NCBI GenBank assembly: GCA_020632695.1 | Contig: JACKFB010000001.1 | Coordinates: 421,517 to 485,516 of the forward strand | DNA length: 64,000 bases | Direction: 5' to 3' | From: Deltaproteobacteria bacterium | Lineage (GTDB): Bacteria > Myxococcota_A > UBA9042 > PHBI01 > JACKFB01 | In this document: one piece after another, positions 33,783-45,095 of the stretch | Layout of the letters: every line of letters begins with the position of its first letter | How positions within the stretch are numbered: position 1 is the first letter of the stretch | Notes under the pieces: generated by a model | What the model was told of the DNA's origin: nothing | Databases searched by the model: none | What the model saw: only the letters and a program-made list of their open reading frames with translations | Program-made: the position numbers and the translations under genes

Positions 33783-34058
33783 TCAGCGCAGCGGCTCGAA
33801 GGGACCGAGCATCTGGGAGTCGACGTAGCACCAGCCCCAGTCCTCGCCGGGCTCGAAGGACTGCATCGTGGCGTGTCGGGTCTGGTGGAAGTGCGCCGTG
33901 GCGTGCTTGCCGATCGAGCTGTCGCAGCAACCGACGTGCCCGCACACCCGGCACAGGCGCAGGTGCACCCAGCGCTGGCCGATCTCGAGGCACTCCTCGC
34001 ATCCCTGGGTGCCCGGCTCGAGCACCGGCTCGTCCGTCATGTGCTCGCAAGTGGCCAT
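33783..34058 (-). CDS. UBP-type zinc finger protein
   Basis: 91 aa. The pattern CEECLEIGQRW, HLRLCRVCGHVGCCD, KHATAHFHQTRH matches the ZnF-UBP domain (three Zn sites, C..C...C..C..CC...H...H...H). A C-terminal WGWCYVDSQ completes it. Bacterial stand-alone ZnF-UBP proteins are common and their ligand is not established; in eukaryotes the domain binds the C-terminal tail of ubiquitin. GGAGG occurs upstream of the start. It overlaps nothing and is followed by the coupled TPR-like gene. Confidence 0.85.
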   Translation of the reverse strand: MATCEHMTDEPVLEPGTQGCEECLEIGQRWVHLRLCRVCGHVGCCDSSIGKHATAHFHQTRHATMQSFEPGEDWGWCYVDSQMLGPFEPLR

Positions 34059-34262
34059 GCTCACCGCTCCACCTCCAGGCGCTGCGTTCCTCGCGAGCAT
34101 AGCCCCAACACCGCCAGCAGGGCGAGCGCCGCGCTCTCCCGGGCGGCGCCGCGCTGCAGCCCGCCGTTGGCCGCAGGGCCCGCGCAAAGCGTGCTTTCCG
34201 GCCCTCGGTCTGGTAGACGGCCCCTCCCGATGGACGGCGGAGCACCGCCGAGGACGCCCGAG

Positions 34263-36365
34263 ATGACCGCCGCCGAAACCCCCGAATCTCCCAACGCTTC
34301 CGGCGGTTTTGCTGCGCTCGGACTGGCCCCCGCGCTGCTCGAGGCGCTCGCCGCCGTCGGCTACGAGAACCCCACCGCGATCCAGGTCGCCGCGATCCCC
34401 CACCTGCTGGCGGGGCGCGACCTGTTGGGCCAGGCCCAGACCGGCACCGGGAAGACCGCCGCCTTCGCGCTGCCCATGCTGCAGCGCCTGGACCTGGACC
34501 GCATCGAGGTGCAGGGGCTGGTGCTGACGCCGACCCGCGAGCTGGCGCTCCAGGTCACCGAGGCCATCAAGACCTACGCCCAACGCCTGGGGCCGGTCCG
34601 CATCATGACGGTGTACGGCGGCGCCCCCATCGGCGCCCAGCTCACCCGCATCGAGCGCGGCGTGCACATCGTCGTCGGCACCCCCGGCCGCGTCATGGAC
34701 TGCATCCGCCGCGGCGCGCTGCAGCTCGACGCGGTGCGCATGGTCGCCCTCGACGAGGCCGATGAGATGCTGCGGATGGGCTTCATCGACGACGTCGAGT
34801 GGATCGTCGGCCACACGCCCGACAAGCGCCAGACCGCGCTGTTCTCGGCGACCATGCCCGGTCCCATCCGCCGCGTCGCCGAGCACTACCTGAAGAACCC
34901 CATCACCGCCGCCGTGCAGGAGGCCACCCGCACGGTGGCCGACGTCGAGCAGCGCGTGCTCTGCGTGTACCCGCGCGACAAGCTGGATGCGCTCACCCGC
35001 ATGCTGGAGGTGGAGCCGTCGGAGGCCGTGCTGGTCTTCGCCCGCACCCAGGCCGAGTGCGCCGACCTGGCCGACGCGCTGGAGTACCGCGGCTTCGCGT
35101 CGGCGCCGCTGCACGGCGGCATGAGCCAGTCGCAGCGCGAGGACGTGGTGCGGCGGCTGCGCTCGGGGCGGCTCCGCCTGGTGGTCGCGACCGACGTGGC
35201 GGCCCGCGGCCTCGACGTCGAGCACGTCAGCCACGTCATCAACATGGGGCCGCCGCCGGACCCCGAGACCTACGTGCACCGCATCGGCCGCACCGGGCGT
35301 GCCGGGCGCACCGGCGTCGCCGTGCTCTTCCTGACGCCGCGCGAGCGCCACATCCGCGGCCAGATCGAGCGCTTCACCCGGCAGCGCATGGTCGAGGTGG
35401 GCATCCCCACCAACGACGAGCTGGCCGAGGGCCGCGCGCTGCGTCTGCAGGCGGCCGTGCGCTTCCGGCTCGAGGAGACCGACCTGGCCGACTACCGCGC
35501 CGCGATGGAGCAGCTCGTCGAGGCGCTGGACGTGGACCCGCTGGACGTGGCCGCCGCGCTGGCGCACCTGGTGACGCGCGAGCAGCCGCTGGTGGTCGAC
35601 GGGCCCGAGCCGCGCGCCGTGGGGCACCGGCCCGAGGTGACCCACCGGTCGGCGCGCCCGGCGGCGCCCGCGGTGGTGCGCAAGTCGACGCGTCCGGCGC
35701 GGGCGCCGGTCGTCGAGGACGCCGCCTCGGAGCCGCCCGCCGCCGCCGAGGTGCCGCCGCCGAAGAAGCGGAAGCCCCGCGCCGCCGCCGAGGCCGCCGC
35801 CGCGCCGCGCTCAACGAAGCGAGCCCATCTGGCGCGCCCCGCGCGCGCCCCGCGCCGAGGCCCGCCCGCCGCCGCCGACGCCGCCCGCCGCGAACCGCCG
35901 CGCCCGTCGTGCCGCCCAAGCCGCCGCCGGCTCGGACTCAGCTCGCCTCAGGGCTCAGCTGGGCCTGGGCCCGGCGACATCGTAGGCGCGCTGACCAAGA
36001 GCGGATGTCCCAGGCGCCATCGCGCCATCGACATCCGCTCGAACCGCGCTGTCGGTGGGCGCGACTCGCCGACCGGTGCTGCTGCGGATGCGGACGCGCC
36101 TGCGCCCCCCGCCAGCCCGCCGCGACCGCGAGGCCGCCGCAGCCCCAAGTCGCGCCACCACCGGCCACGCTCCGCGCCGCGCGCAGGCCAGCCAAGGCGC
36201 CAAGGCCAGTCCCAAGCCGCCGCAACGCTGAACTGCGCGGTCGCCCGCGCAGCGTCGCGTCGAGCACGTTGTCGCTCAACCACGCGCCAGTCGGCTCATG
36301 CGGCCCTCGGCGCGGCGATATCGTGTCAGCTCGACCTCCTCGAACGTGCTCGCCGCTCCATTTAG
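34263..36365 (+). CDS. DEAD-box RNA helicase with displaced C-terminus
   Basis: 700 aa as read. The helicase core (about 1-400) is complete: Q motif, AQTGTGKT (motif I), PTRELALQ (Ia), TPGRV (Ib), DEAD (II), SAT (III), then VFART, ATDVAARGLD and HRIGRTGRAG (IV-VI). Residues about 470-530 form a basic Pro/Ala tail. Beyond that the frame passes through a decayed copy of the DbpA-type RNA-binding domain (PGPGDIVGALT, then junk) and ends at 36365. An intact copy of the domain follows in another frame (36407-36808). That frame is itself open back to 34799, so one frameshift after about 35.5 kb would restore a normal helicase-RBD protein. Likely roles: RNA unwinding or ribosome assembly. Confidence 0.8.
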   Translation: MTAAETPESPNASGGFAALGLAPALLEALAAVGYENPTAIQVAAIPHLLAGRDLLGQAQTGTGKTAAFALPMLQRLDLDRIEVQGLVLTPTRELALQVTEAIKTYAQRLGPVRIMTVYGGAPIGAQLTRIERGVHIVVGTPGRVMDCIRRGALQLDAVRMVALDEADEMLRMGFIDDVEWIVGHTPDKRQTALFSATMPGPIRRVAEHYLKNPITAAVQEATRTVADVEQRVLCVYPRDKLDALTRMLEVEPSEAVLVFARTQAECADLADALEYRGFASAPLHGGMSQSQREDVVRRLRSGRLRLVVATDVAARGLDVEHVSHVINMGPPPDPETYVHRIGRTGRAGRTGVAVLFLTPRERHIRGQIERFTRQRMVEVGIPTNDELAEGRALRLQAAVRFRLEETDLADYRAAMEQLVEALDVDPLDVAAALAHLVTREQPLVVDGPEPRAVGHRPEVTHRSARPAAPAVVRKSTRPARAPVVEDAASEPPAAAEVPPPKKRKPRAAAEAAAAPRSTKRAHLARPARAPRRGPPAAADAARREPPRPSCRPSRRRLGLSSPQGSAGPGPGDIVGALTKSGCPRRHRAIDIRSNRAVGGRDSPTGAAADADAPAPPASPPRPRGRRSPKSRHHRPRSAPRAGQPRRQGQSQAAATLNCAVARAASRRARCRSTTRQSAHAALGAAISCQLDLLERARRSI
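35938..36232 (+). pseudogene. Decayed duplicate of the helicase RNA-binding-domain coding sequence
   Basis: Compared with 36451-36809, this stretch shows long matching blocks (GGCGCGCTGACCAAG, CATCGACATCCGCTCGAACC, GGTGCTGCTGCGGATG) interrupted by many one- to several-base deletions, so it is about 64 bases shorter. None of its frames encodes a full domain. It may be a recombination scar under decay or an assembly error from noisy reads. Confidence 0.65.
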
Positions 36366-36406
36366 CGGAGGAAGGTGCCCATCGCCGCCGCGACTCGCTG
36401 CCGTCG

Positions 36407-36808
36407 ATGAAGGTGATTCCGCTGGACGCGGCCGCCTCTCCCGAGACGGTGCAGCTCTGGCTCTCCCAGGGCTCCAAGCTGGGCCTGGGCCCCGGCGACA
36501 TCGTCGGCGCGCTGACCAAGGAGGCGGACGTCCCCGGCAGCGCCATCGGCGCCATCGACATCCGCTCGAACCACGCGCTGGTCGAGGTGGAGCGCGACTA
36601 CGCCGACCAGGTGCTGCTGCGGATGAGCGAGACGCGTCTGCGCGGCCGCCCCGCCAGCCTGCGCCCCGCCCGCGACCCCGCCGAGGGCCCGCCGGCGGCC
36701 CCGAAGTCGCGCCCCACCACCGGCCACGAGGCCCCGCGCCGCCGCACCACCAGGCCGGGCTCCAAGGCCGCCAAGGCCCCCAAGTCCCGAAGCCGCCGCA
36801 AACGCTGA
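36407..36808 (+). CDS. DbpA-type RNA-binding domain (C-terminal part of helicase, out of frame)
   Basis: 133 aa from ATG 36407; there is no good ribosome site, which argues that it is the 3' part of the helicase rather than an independent gene. The sequence LGPGDIVGALTKEADVPG, then GAIDIRSNHALVEV, and LRGRPASLRP matches the DbpA/CsdA-type RNA-binding domain, followed by a basic tail rich in K/R/S/P. The frame is open upstream as far as 34799. In E. coli DbpA this domain binds 23S rRNA hairpin 92; in this protein the target is unknown. Confidence 0.7.
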   Translation: MKVIPLDAAASPETVQLWLSQGSKLGLGPGDIVGALTKEADVPGSAIGAIDIRSNHALVEVERDYADQVLLRMSETRLRGRPASLRPARDPAEGPPAAPKSRPTTGHEAPRRRTTRPGSKAAKAPKSRSRRKR

Positions 36809-36933
36809 AGCTGCGGCGAATTCCGTTGACTCGGCACGCCGGATGATGACGATGGCCGCCGTCTCGACGAGCCTCCACGGCTGAAGAGGGCGCCTCGGCG
36901 CCTGCCCCGGGGGTTCGCGGTGCGGGGTTGGTG

Positions 36934-37395
36934 ATGACCGGGCCTGCCTTCCTGCTCTTCGCGGCGACGCTGCTCTGGGGCTTCTGGGGCTTCGCGAACA
37001 AGCGCGCCGTGATGCTGGCGCACCCGCTGCACGTCCAGTGGGCCTACGCGCTGCCCTTCGCGCTCTCCATCCCCGTGTTCTGGTGGCTGGCCCGCCGGGC
37101 CGCGCCGGGCGTCATCCCCAGCGCCGAGGGCGTCGCCTGGGCTGCGGGGGCCGGGGCCTCGACCATCGCCGGTCTGCTCTGCCTCCTCTTCGCCCTGCGA
37201 GTGACCAGCGCCTCCACCGCCATCGCCGTCACCTCGGCCTACCCGCTGGTGGCCATGCTCTTCCTGGCGGTCACCGGCGCCGAGCCGCTGACCCCGCGCC
37301 GCCTGGTCGGCTGCGCCATCGTCGTCGCCGGCCTGGTCGTCCTGCAGTGGCAGCCCGCCGCCGCCCCCAGCGCCACCGCCGCCGCCATGCGCTGA
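36934..37395 (+). CDS. EamA-family small membrane transporter
   Basis: 153 aa with five hydrophobic segments, the size of a half-length drug/metabolite transporter (EamA/SMR-like). Typical elements are the early LLWGFWGFANKRAV, the S/T-rich TSASTAIAVTSAYPLVAM and the terminal VGCAIVVAGLVVL. It would work as a dimer exporting a small molecule; substrate unknown. The in-frame TTG and GTG immediately upstream could also start translation. The gap of 125 bases before it shows nothing I can name. Confidence 0.75.
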   Translation: MTGPAFLLFAATLLWGFWGFANKRAVMLAHPLHVQWAYALPFALSIPVFWWLARRAAPGVIPSAEGVAWAAGAGASTIAGLLCLLFALRVTSASTAIAVTSAYPLVAMLFLAVTGAEPLTPRRLVGCAIVVAGLVVLQWQPAAAPSATAAAMR

Positions 37396-37440
37396 AGCGC
37401 CCCCTGCCGGGAGCGCACATCCGGTCGCCGCCGCTACCGT

Positions 37441-37794
37441 TCAAAGGGGCTCGCCCTCGGCCTCGATGCGCGCGGCCAGCGAGGGTGGGGCGTCCTCGAG
37501 GCGGACCAGGTCGACGCGGGTCTCCATGGCGTCCATGAGCGCCGCCAACGCATCGAAGTACGCGAGCTTCGGCAGGCCCTCGACCGCCAGGTCGACGTCG
37601 CTGCCCTCATGCACCTCGCCGGTGGCGAGGCTGCCGAAGAGCACCACGCGCCTGGCGCCGTACCCGTCGACCAGCAGCGCGCGGGCAGCCGGAAGGCGCT
37701 CACGCAGCGCTGCGGCCCGAGACAGCGCCCGGGCTCGAGTGGCCTCCGCCCTCTGCCGCAAGTGCGCGGCGGCCTCTTCTGCGGTGACGCTCAT
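37441..37794 (-). CDS. MNT-type nucleotidyltransferase-domain protein
   Basis: 117 aa. A helical N-terminal half is followed by VVLFGSLATGEVHEGSDVDLAVEG, which contains the GSx(10)DxD signature of minimal nucleotidyltransferases (MNT, toxin-antitoxin or antibiotic-adenylyltransferase-like). The third Asp is likely in RVDLVRLED. No HEPN partner gene lies adjacent, so a HEPN/MNT toxin-antitoxin pair is not supported here. It is divergent from the uracil-DNA glycosylase gene with a 120-base gap. Confidence 0.8.
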   Translation of the reverse strand: MSVTAEEAAAHLRQRAEATRARALSRAAALRERLPAARALLVDGYGARRVVLFGSLATGEVHEGSDVDLAVEGLPKLAYFDALAALMDAMETRVDLVRLEDAPPSLAARIEAEGEPL

Positions 37795-37914
37795 GCGCCC
37801 ATCATAGCGCGCCGAACGGCGGCGAGGCGAGCGACAGAGTCGGCCCGAGACGCGCCGCCGGCCCACGAGGTCCACCCTTGCCCTCCGGCGGATTGCGGTG
37901 CAGGTTTCCGGGCC

Positions 37915-38625
37915 GTGGACCTCGAGCAGATCACCGACCACCTGGTCGCCGAGCTGGCGCCCCTCTCCTTCGCCCAGCCGGTCACCCACGTCTACAACCC
38001 GCTCGTCTACGCCCGAGCGGCCTGGGACCTCTACTGCCGCAAGTACGGCCAGGGGCCCCGCGAGGTGCTGATGCTGGGCATGAACCCAGGGCCCTTCGGG
38101 ATGGGGCAGGTGGGGGTGCCCTTCGGCGAGGTCGGCCACGTGCGCGACTGGCTGGGCATCGAGGCGCCCATCGGCAAGCCGCCGGTCGAGCATCCCAAGC
38201 GGCCGATCAAGGGCTTCGAGTGCTCGCGCAGCGAGGTGAGCGGCGCGCGGCTGTGGGGGTGGGCCAGGGAGGGCTTCGGGACCCCGGAGGTCTTCTTCGC
38301 GCGCTTCTTCGTCACCAACTACTGCCCGCTGGTCTTCATGGAGGAGAGCGGGCGGAACCGGGTGCCGGAGAAGCTGCCCAAGGCGGAGAAGGAGCCGCTC
38401 TTCGCGGCCTGCGATCGGGCGCTCCGTCGCAGCATCGAGCACTTCGCGCCGCGCTACGTCATCGGGGTGGGCAAGTTCGCCGAGGCCAAGGCCCGCGAGG
38501 TGGCCGGCGACCTGGACCTGGTCATCGGCGCCATCCCGCACCCGAGCCCGGCGAGTCCGCTGGCCAACCGCGGCTGGGCGCCGCTGGTGGACGCGGCGCT
38601 GGAGCGTATCGGCGTCACGCGCTAG
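37915..38625 (+). CDS. SMUG1-like single-strand-selective uracil-DNA glycosylase
   Basis: 236 aa from GTG (ribosome site weak). The motif LMLGMNPGPFGMGQVGVPFGEV is diagnostic of the SMUG1 branch of the UDG superfamily, with N in the water-activating position, and the second motif IPHPSPASP is present; FVTNYCPLVF lies between. The family removes uracil and oxidised pyrimidines such as 5-hydroxymethyluracil from DNA as the first step of base-excision repair. Monocistronic in this context. Length and motifs look complete. Confidence 0.9.
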   Translation: MDLEQITDHLVAELAPLSFAQPVTHVYNPLVYARAAWDLYCRKYGQGPREVLMLGMNPGPFGMGQVGVPFGEVGHVRDWLGIEAPIGKPPVEHPKRPIKGFECSRSEVSGARLWGWAREGFGTPEVFFARFFVTNYCPLVFMEESGRNRVPEKLPKAEKEPLFAACDRALRRSIEHFAPRYVIGVGKFAEAKAREVAGDLDLVIGAIPHPSPASPLANRGWAPLVDAALERIGVTR

Positions 38626-38723
38626 CGGGCGGCAGGGCGTGCATGTGGGGGGCGCTTGGGGCAGAAAGGGCTGCCGGCGCACTTGCGTTGGCAGGCATCA
38701 CCCTGGTCGCCGAGGCTACGTCG

Positions 38724-40202
38724 ATGTCCAACAAGGCCCTCGTTGTGCTCTTCGCCGCAGGACTGCTGGCGGCTTGTGGGAAGCCGGCTCCGGGGCCCGC
38801 TCCCGCCGCGCCGCCCGTCTCGCACCCGGTGCCGCCGCAGGCCGCGGCCGAGGCCCCGGCTCCGGCAGCGGACGCGGCGAACTCGGCGCTGCCCGAGCCC
38901 CCGCGGCCCGCCGCGGTCGAGGACCCAGGCGAGGACTGGCTCATCTGGGCGCGCACGGACGACGGCTGGGCGACGCGCTGGGTACGGGTGCGCGACGGCG
39001 CCTTCGAGACGGTTGCCCGGCGCGGCGCGGTCATCCTGTCCGATGGGGCGCGGCTCTTCCGGGTCGAGCGGGACGACCGCACCGTGGACGTGAAGACCTG
39101 CGAGTGCGTGCTGGACGGCGAGAAGTCGCCGGAGTGCAAGGACGCCGGGCGCTTCACCGTGCCCGGACTGCGCGCCTTCGATCTGGCCGGGGGCGCGCCC
39201 ATCCCCGTCAAGCCGGCCAGCGAGGAGACCATGTACGGCGGGGACTTCAGCGCCGGCCTCACTCTGGTCGGGGGCGTCGGCGCGCGGCTCTTCTTCGAGT
39301 CCAGCGGCAGCGGCTACTCCTGCGGCGCTCACGGCTACACCGAGGCGGTGACCGGCATCCACGATCTGGCCGGAGGCGAGGTGGACCGGGGGCTCTTCAA
39401 GACGACCGGAGACGCGCTGCCCGCGCAGCTTCGGGCCCAGGCCGCCGCCGAGCTCTTCCCCGGCTTAAAGGAGTGCGAGGGCGACGAGGCCACCCTGGCC
39501 GGCGCCACCGAGGCGATGACGCTGCAAGGCGTCCGCGTCACGGTGGGCGAGGGCGGGGCGCCCGAGGTGACCTGGCAGTTCGCCGCCGACGTCGCCTACG
39601 CCTGCTCAGCCGACTACGCCGTGCACGGTGACGCGCGCTCGGGGCTCATCGCCGAGGGAGGCGCCCTGGGCCTCTCCGGCCCGCTGCCGCCCGGCGTCCT
39701 GAAGGCGATGGCCGACCTGCCGGCGGGCAGCGTCGTGGGCTGGTCGAAGCTGGACCTCGACGCAGAGGCCCGCGCCGCCGCGCTGGCCTCCTTCCAGGCC
39801 GCGCCCGAGCCGAGCTGGGACGAGGCCCCGCCGACCGAGGCGGCCACCGAGGTCGCCGCGCTCATCGCCGAGGGCCGCACGCTCAGCGTCAACAAGGATT
39901 GGTCGGCCGCCATCGCCAAGTTCAGCGAGGCCGTCGGGCTCGACCCCGGCTCGGCCCAGGCCCTGGCCGGCCGCGGCTACGCCTGGCTGAGGACCGGCAC
40001 CCTGGACTCGGCTGAGACCGACCTCACCAAGGCCATCGCGCTGGGCGGCGACGCCGTCTTCATGGCGCAGGTCTGGTACAACCTCGGACAGGTCGCCGAA
40101 CGCCAGAACGACAAGGCCGCCGCCCGCTCCGCCTACCAGACCTCACTCTCGCTGCGCCCCCACCCCACGGTCGAAGAAGCCCTGAAGCGCGTCGCGCGCT
40201 GA
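38724..40202 (+). CDS. TPR lipoprotein
   Basis: 492 aa. The start with GAGG upstream gives a signal peptide ending in LLAAC (lipobox). A Pro/Ala-rich linker (about 20-75) precedes a beta-rich domain (about 80-370) with paired cysteines (CECVLDGEKSPEC, YSCGAHGY). Three TPR-type hairpins follow (about 385-490: WSAAIAKFSEAVGLDPGSAQALAGRGYAWLR). Likely an envelope protein in a periplasmic or surface complex. The N-terminal domain is not recognised. In-frame codons upstream to 38643 are open but lack a signal-peptide-compatible start. Confidence 0.75.
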   Translation: MSNKALVVLFAAGLLAACGKPAPGPAPAAPPVSHPVPPQAAAEAPAPAADAANSALPEPPRPAAVEDPGEDWLIWARTDDGWATRWVRVRDGAFETVARRGAVILSDGARLFRVERDDRTVDVKTCECVLDGEKSPECKDAGRFTVPGLRAFDLAGGAPIPVKPASEETMYGGDFSAGLTLVGGVGARLFFESSGSGYSCGAHGYTEAVTGIHDLAGGEVDRGLFKTTGDALPAQLRAQAAAELFPGLKECEGDEATLAGATEAMTLQGVRVTVGEGGAPEVTWQFAADVAYACSADYAVHGDARSGLIAEGGALGLSGPLPPGVLKAMADLPAGSVVGWSKLDLDAEARAAALASFQAAPEPSWDEAPPTEAATEVAALIAEGRTLSVNKDWSAAIAKFSEAVGLDPGSAQALAGRGYAWLRTGTLDSAETDLTKAIALGGDAVFMAQVWYNLGQVAERQNDKAAARSAYQTSLSLRPHPTVEEALKRVAR

Positions 40203-40258
40203 GCAGACGCCGAGGCAGGCCGTGACGGCGCCGCGCTGAGCGCTCGAGGCTTGCGCGT

Positions 40259-40282
40259 CGCATCATATGCGCGTATCAAGAT
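40259..40282. promoter_or_regulatory. Candidate operator of the ArsR-methyltransferase/metH operon
   Basis: CGCAT-CAT-ATGCG (40259-40271) is a perfect 5-base inverted repeat. It is followed at once by ATCAAGAT (40275-40282), which resembles a half-site of SahR-type ArsR regulators of methionine metabolism as I recall it. It ends only 6 bases before the ArsR-fusion start codon, so binding would block transcription or translation initiation. Both parts are short and may be chance. Confidence 0.35.
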
Positions 40283-40288
40283 GTCGCG

Positions 40289-41233
40289 ATGCCTGACTTG
40301 AACGCCAGCTCGGAGCTGCTGCGCCTGCTCGCCGATCCCACGCGGATCCGGCTGTTGGCGCTCCTCGAGGGGGAGGCGCTGACCGTGGCGGAGCTGTGCC
40401 AGGTGACCGGGCTGAGCCAGCCGCGGGTGTCCACGCATCTGGGGCGGCTGCGGGAGGCCGGGGTGGTTCGGGACCGGCGCGAGGGCAGCTTCTCCTGGTA
40501 TGCGCTGGCCGAGGACGGCATGAGCGAGGCGGCCCGGCGCACCTGGGCGCTCTTGCGGGAGACGACGCGGGACCCGCTGCTGGCGCAGGACCGCGCGCGG
40601 GCCGAGGACGTCGTGCGGGCGCGGGCCGGCGGGCCGTCTTGGGCCGAGAGCGTGGCCGGGCAGATGGCGCGGCACTACTCGCCCGGTCGCACCTGGGAGG
40701 CCCTGGCGCGCGGCGTGCTGGGGCTGGTGCAGGTGGGCGACGTGCTGGACGTGGCGTCGGGTGACGGCGCGGTGGCTGAGATGCTGGCCCCGCGGGCCCG
40801 CTCGGTGACGTGCCTGGACCTGAGCGAGAAGGTGGTCGCGGTCGGCCGCGAGCGGCTGGCGCAGGTGCCGAACCTGCGCTTCGTCCGGGGCGACATGCAC
40901 GCCATCCCCTGCGAGGACGCGAGCTTCGACGCCGCGCTGCTGATGACCGCGCTGGCCTGGACCCGGGAGCCGGGGCGCGTGCTGGCCGAGTGCGCCCGCG
41001 TGCTGCGGCCGGGCGGGCTGCTCTCGGGCACGGCGCTGACCACCCACGGCCACACCCAGGCCGTCGCCGCGTACGACCACCGCAACAGCGGCTTCGAACC
41101 CGAGGCGCTGGCCGAGCTGCTCAGCCAGGCCGGCTTCGAGGTCAGCCTGTGCGCGCCCACCTCCCGCGAGCGCCGCAGCCCGCACTTCGAGGTACTCACC
41201 TTCCACGCCCGGCTGCCCGCCGCGCGCTGCTGA
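40289..41233 (+). CDS. ArsR-family regulator fused to a SAM-dependent methyltransferase domain
   Basis: 314 aa. The N-terminal winged helix (about 1-90; LLADPTRIRLLALLEGEALTVAEL, then SQPRVSTHLGRLREAGVV) is ArsR-like without the metal-binding cysteine motif. The C-terminal part (about 120-300) is a class I methyltransferase fold with VLDVASGDGAVAEML (SAM loop), FVRGDMHAIP and a LRPGGLL strand. The metH start lies 18 bases downstream, so one mRNA is likely. ArsR-type regulators responding to S-adenosylhomocysteine (SahR) control methionine-cycle genes in Proteobacteria; a fused SAM/SAH-binding domain would give direct sensing. The sensing role is inference. Confidence 0.85.
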   Translation: MPDLNASSELLRLLADPTRIRLLALLEGEALTVAELCQVTGLSQPRVSTHLGRLREAGVVRDRREGSFSWYALAEDGMSEAARRTWALLRETTRDPLLAQDRARAEDVVRARAGGPSWAESVAGQMARHYSPGRTWEALARGVLGLVQVGDVLDVASGDGAVAEMLAPRARSVTCLDLSEKVVAVGRERLAQVPNLRFVRGDMHAIPCEDASFDAALLMTALAWTREPGRVLAECARVLRPGGLLSGTALTTHGHTQAVAAYDHRNSGFEPEALAELLSQAGFEVSLCAPTSRERRSPHFEVLTFHARLPAARC

Positions 41234-41251
41234 CCCACGGAGCCCCGCGCC

Positions 41252-44962
<3,711 letters not shown>

Positions 44963-45001
44963 TCGGTCCGGGCGTCGCCGGCGATCCAGATGGCCGGAAA
45001 C

Positions 45002-45093
45002 AAAAGGCTAAAGGATCGCGCCGATCCCGACGCTAAGCCTGGACATGGCGACTCGACCCATGAAGCGCGCAATGGTTGGCAGGCGATCACCGA
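45002..45093 (+). ncRNA. Possible GEMM-type cyclic-dinucleotide riboswitch (degenerate match)
   Basis: The leader of the GGDEF-EAL gene has AAAAGGCTAAA, a perfect 6-bp hairpin GGATCG-CGC-CGATCC (45013-45027), then GACGCTAAGCC. About 40 bases later comes ATGGTTGGCAGGCGATCACCG. GEMM-I aptamers show the same order: GGCAAA, a hairpin, GACGCAAAGCC, a second hairpin, then GGTAGC..GTTACCGA. Two core A-to-T differences and a triloop instead of a GNRA loop weaken the match. If real, the coding start is 45096, just after the aptamer, rather than the ATGs inside it. Confidence 0.4.
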
Positions 45094-45095
45094 CG

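Noticed and set aside
36233..36406. Minus-strand fragments such as FEEVELTRYRRAEG as the end of another gene
   Set aside because: Only short isolated peptides without start, ribosome site or domain; most likely part of the scrambled helicase 3' region.
37441..37794. HEPN/MNT toxin-antitoxin system
   Set aside because: The MNT-type protein has no HEPN gene beside it; both neighbours are unrelated.
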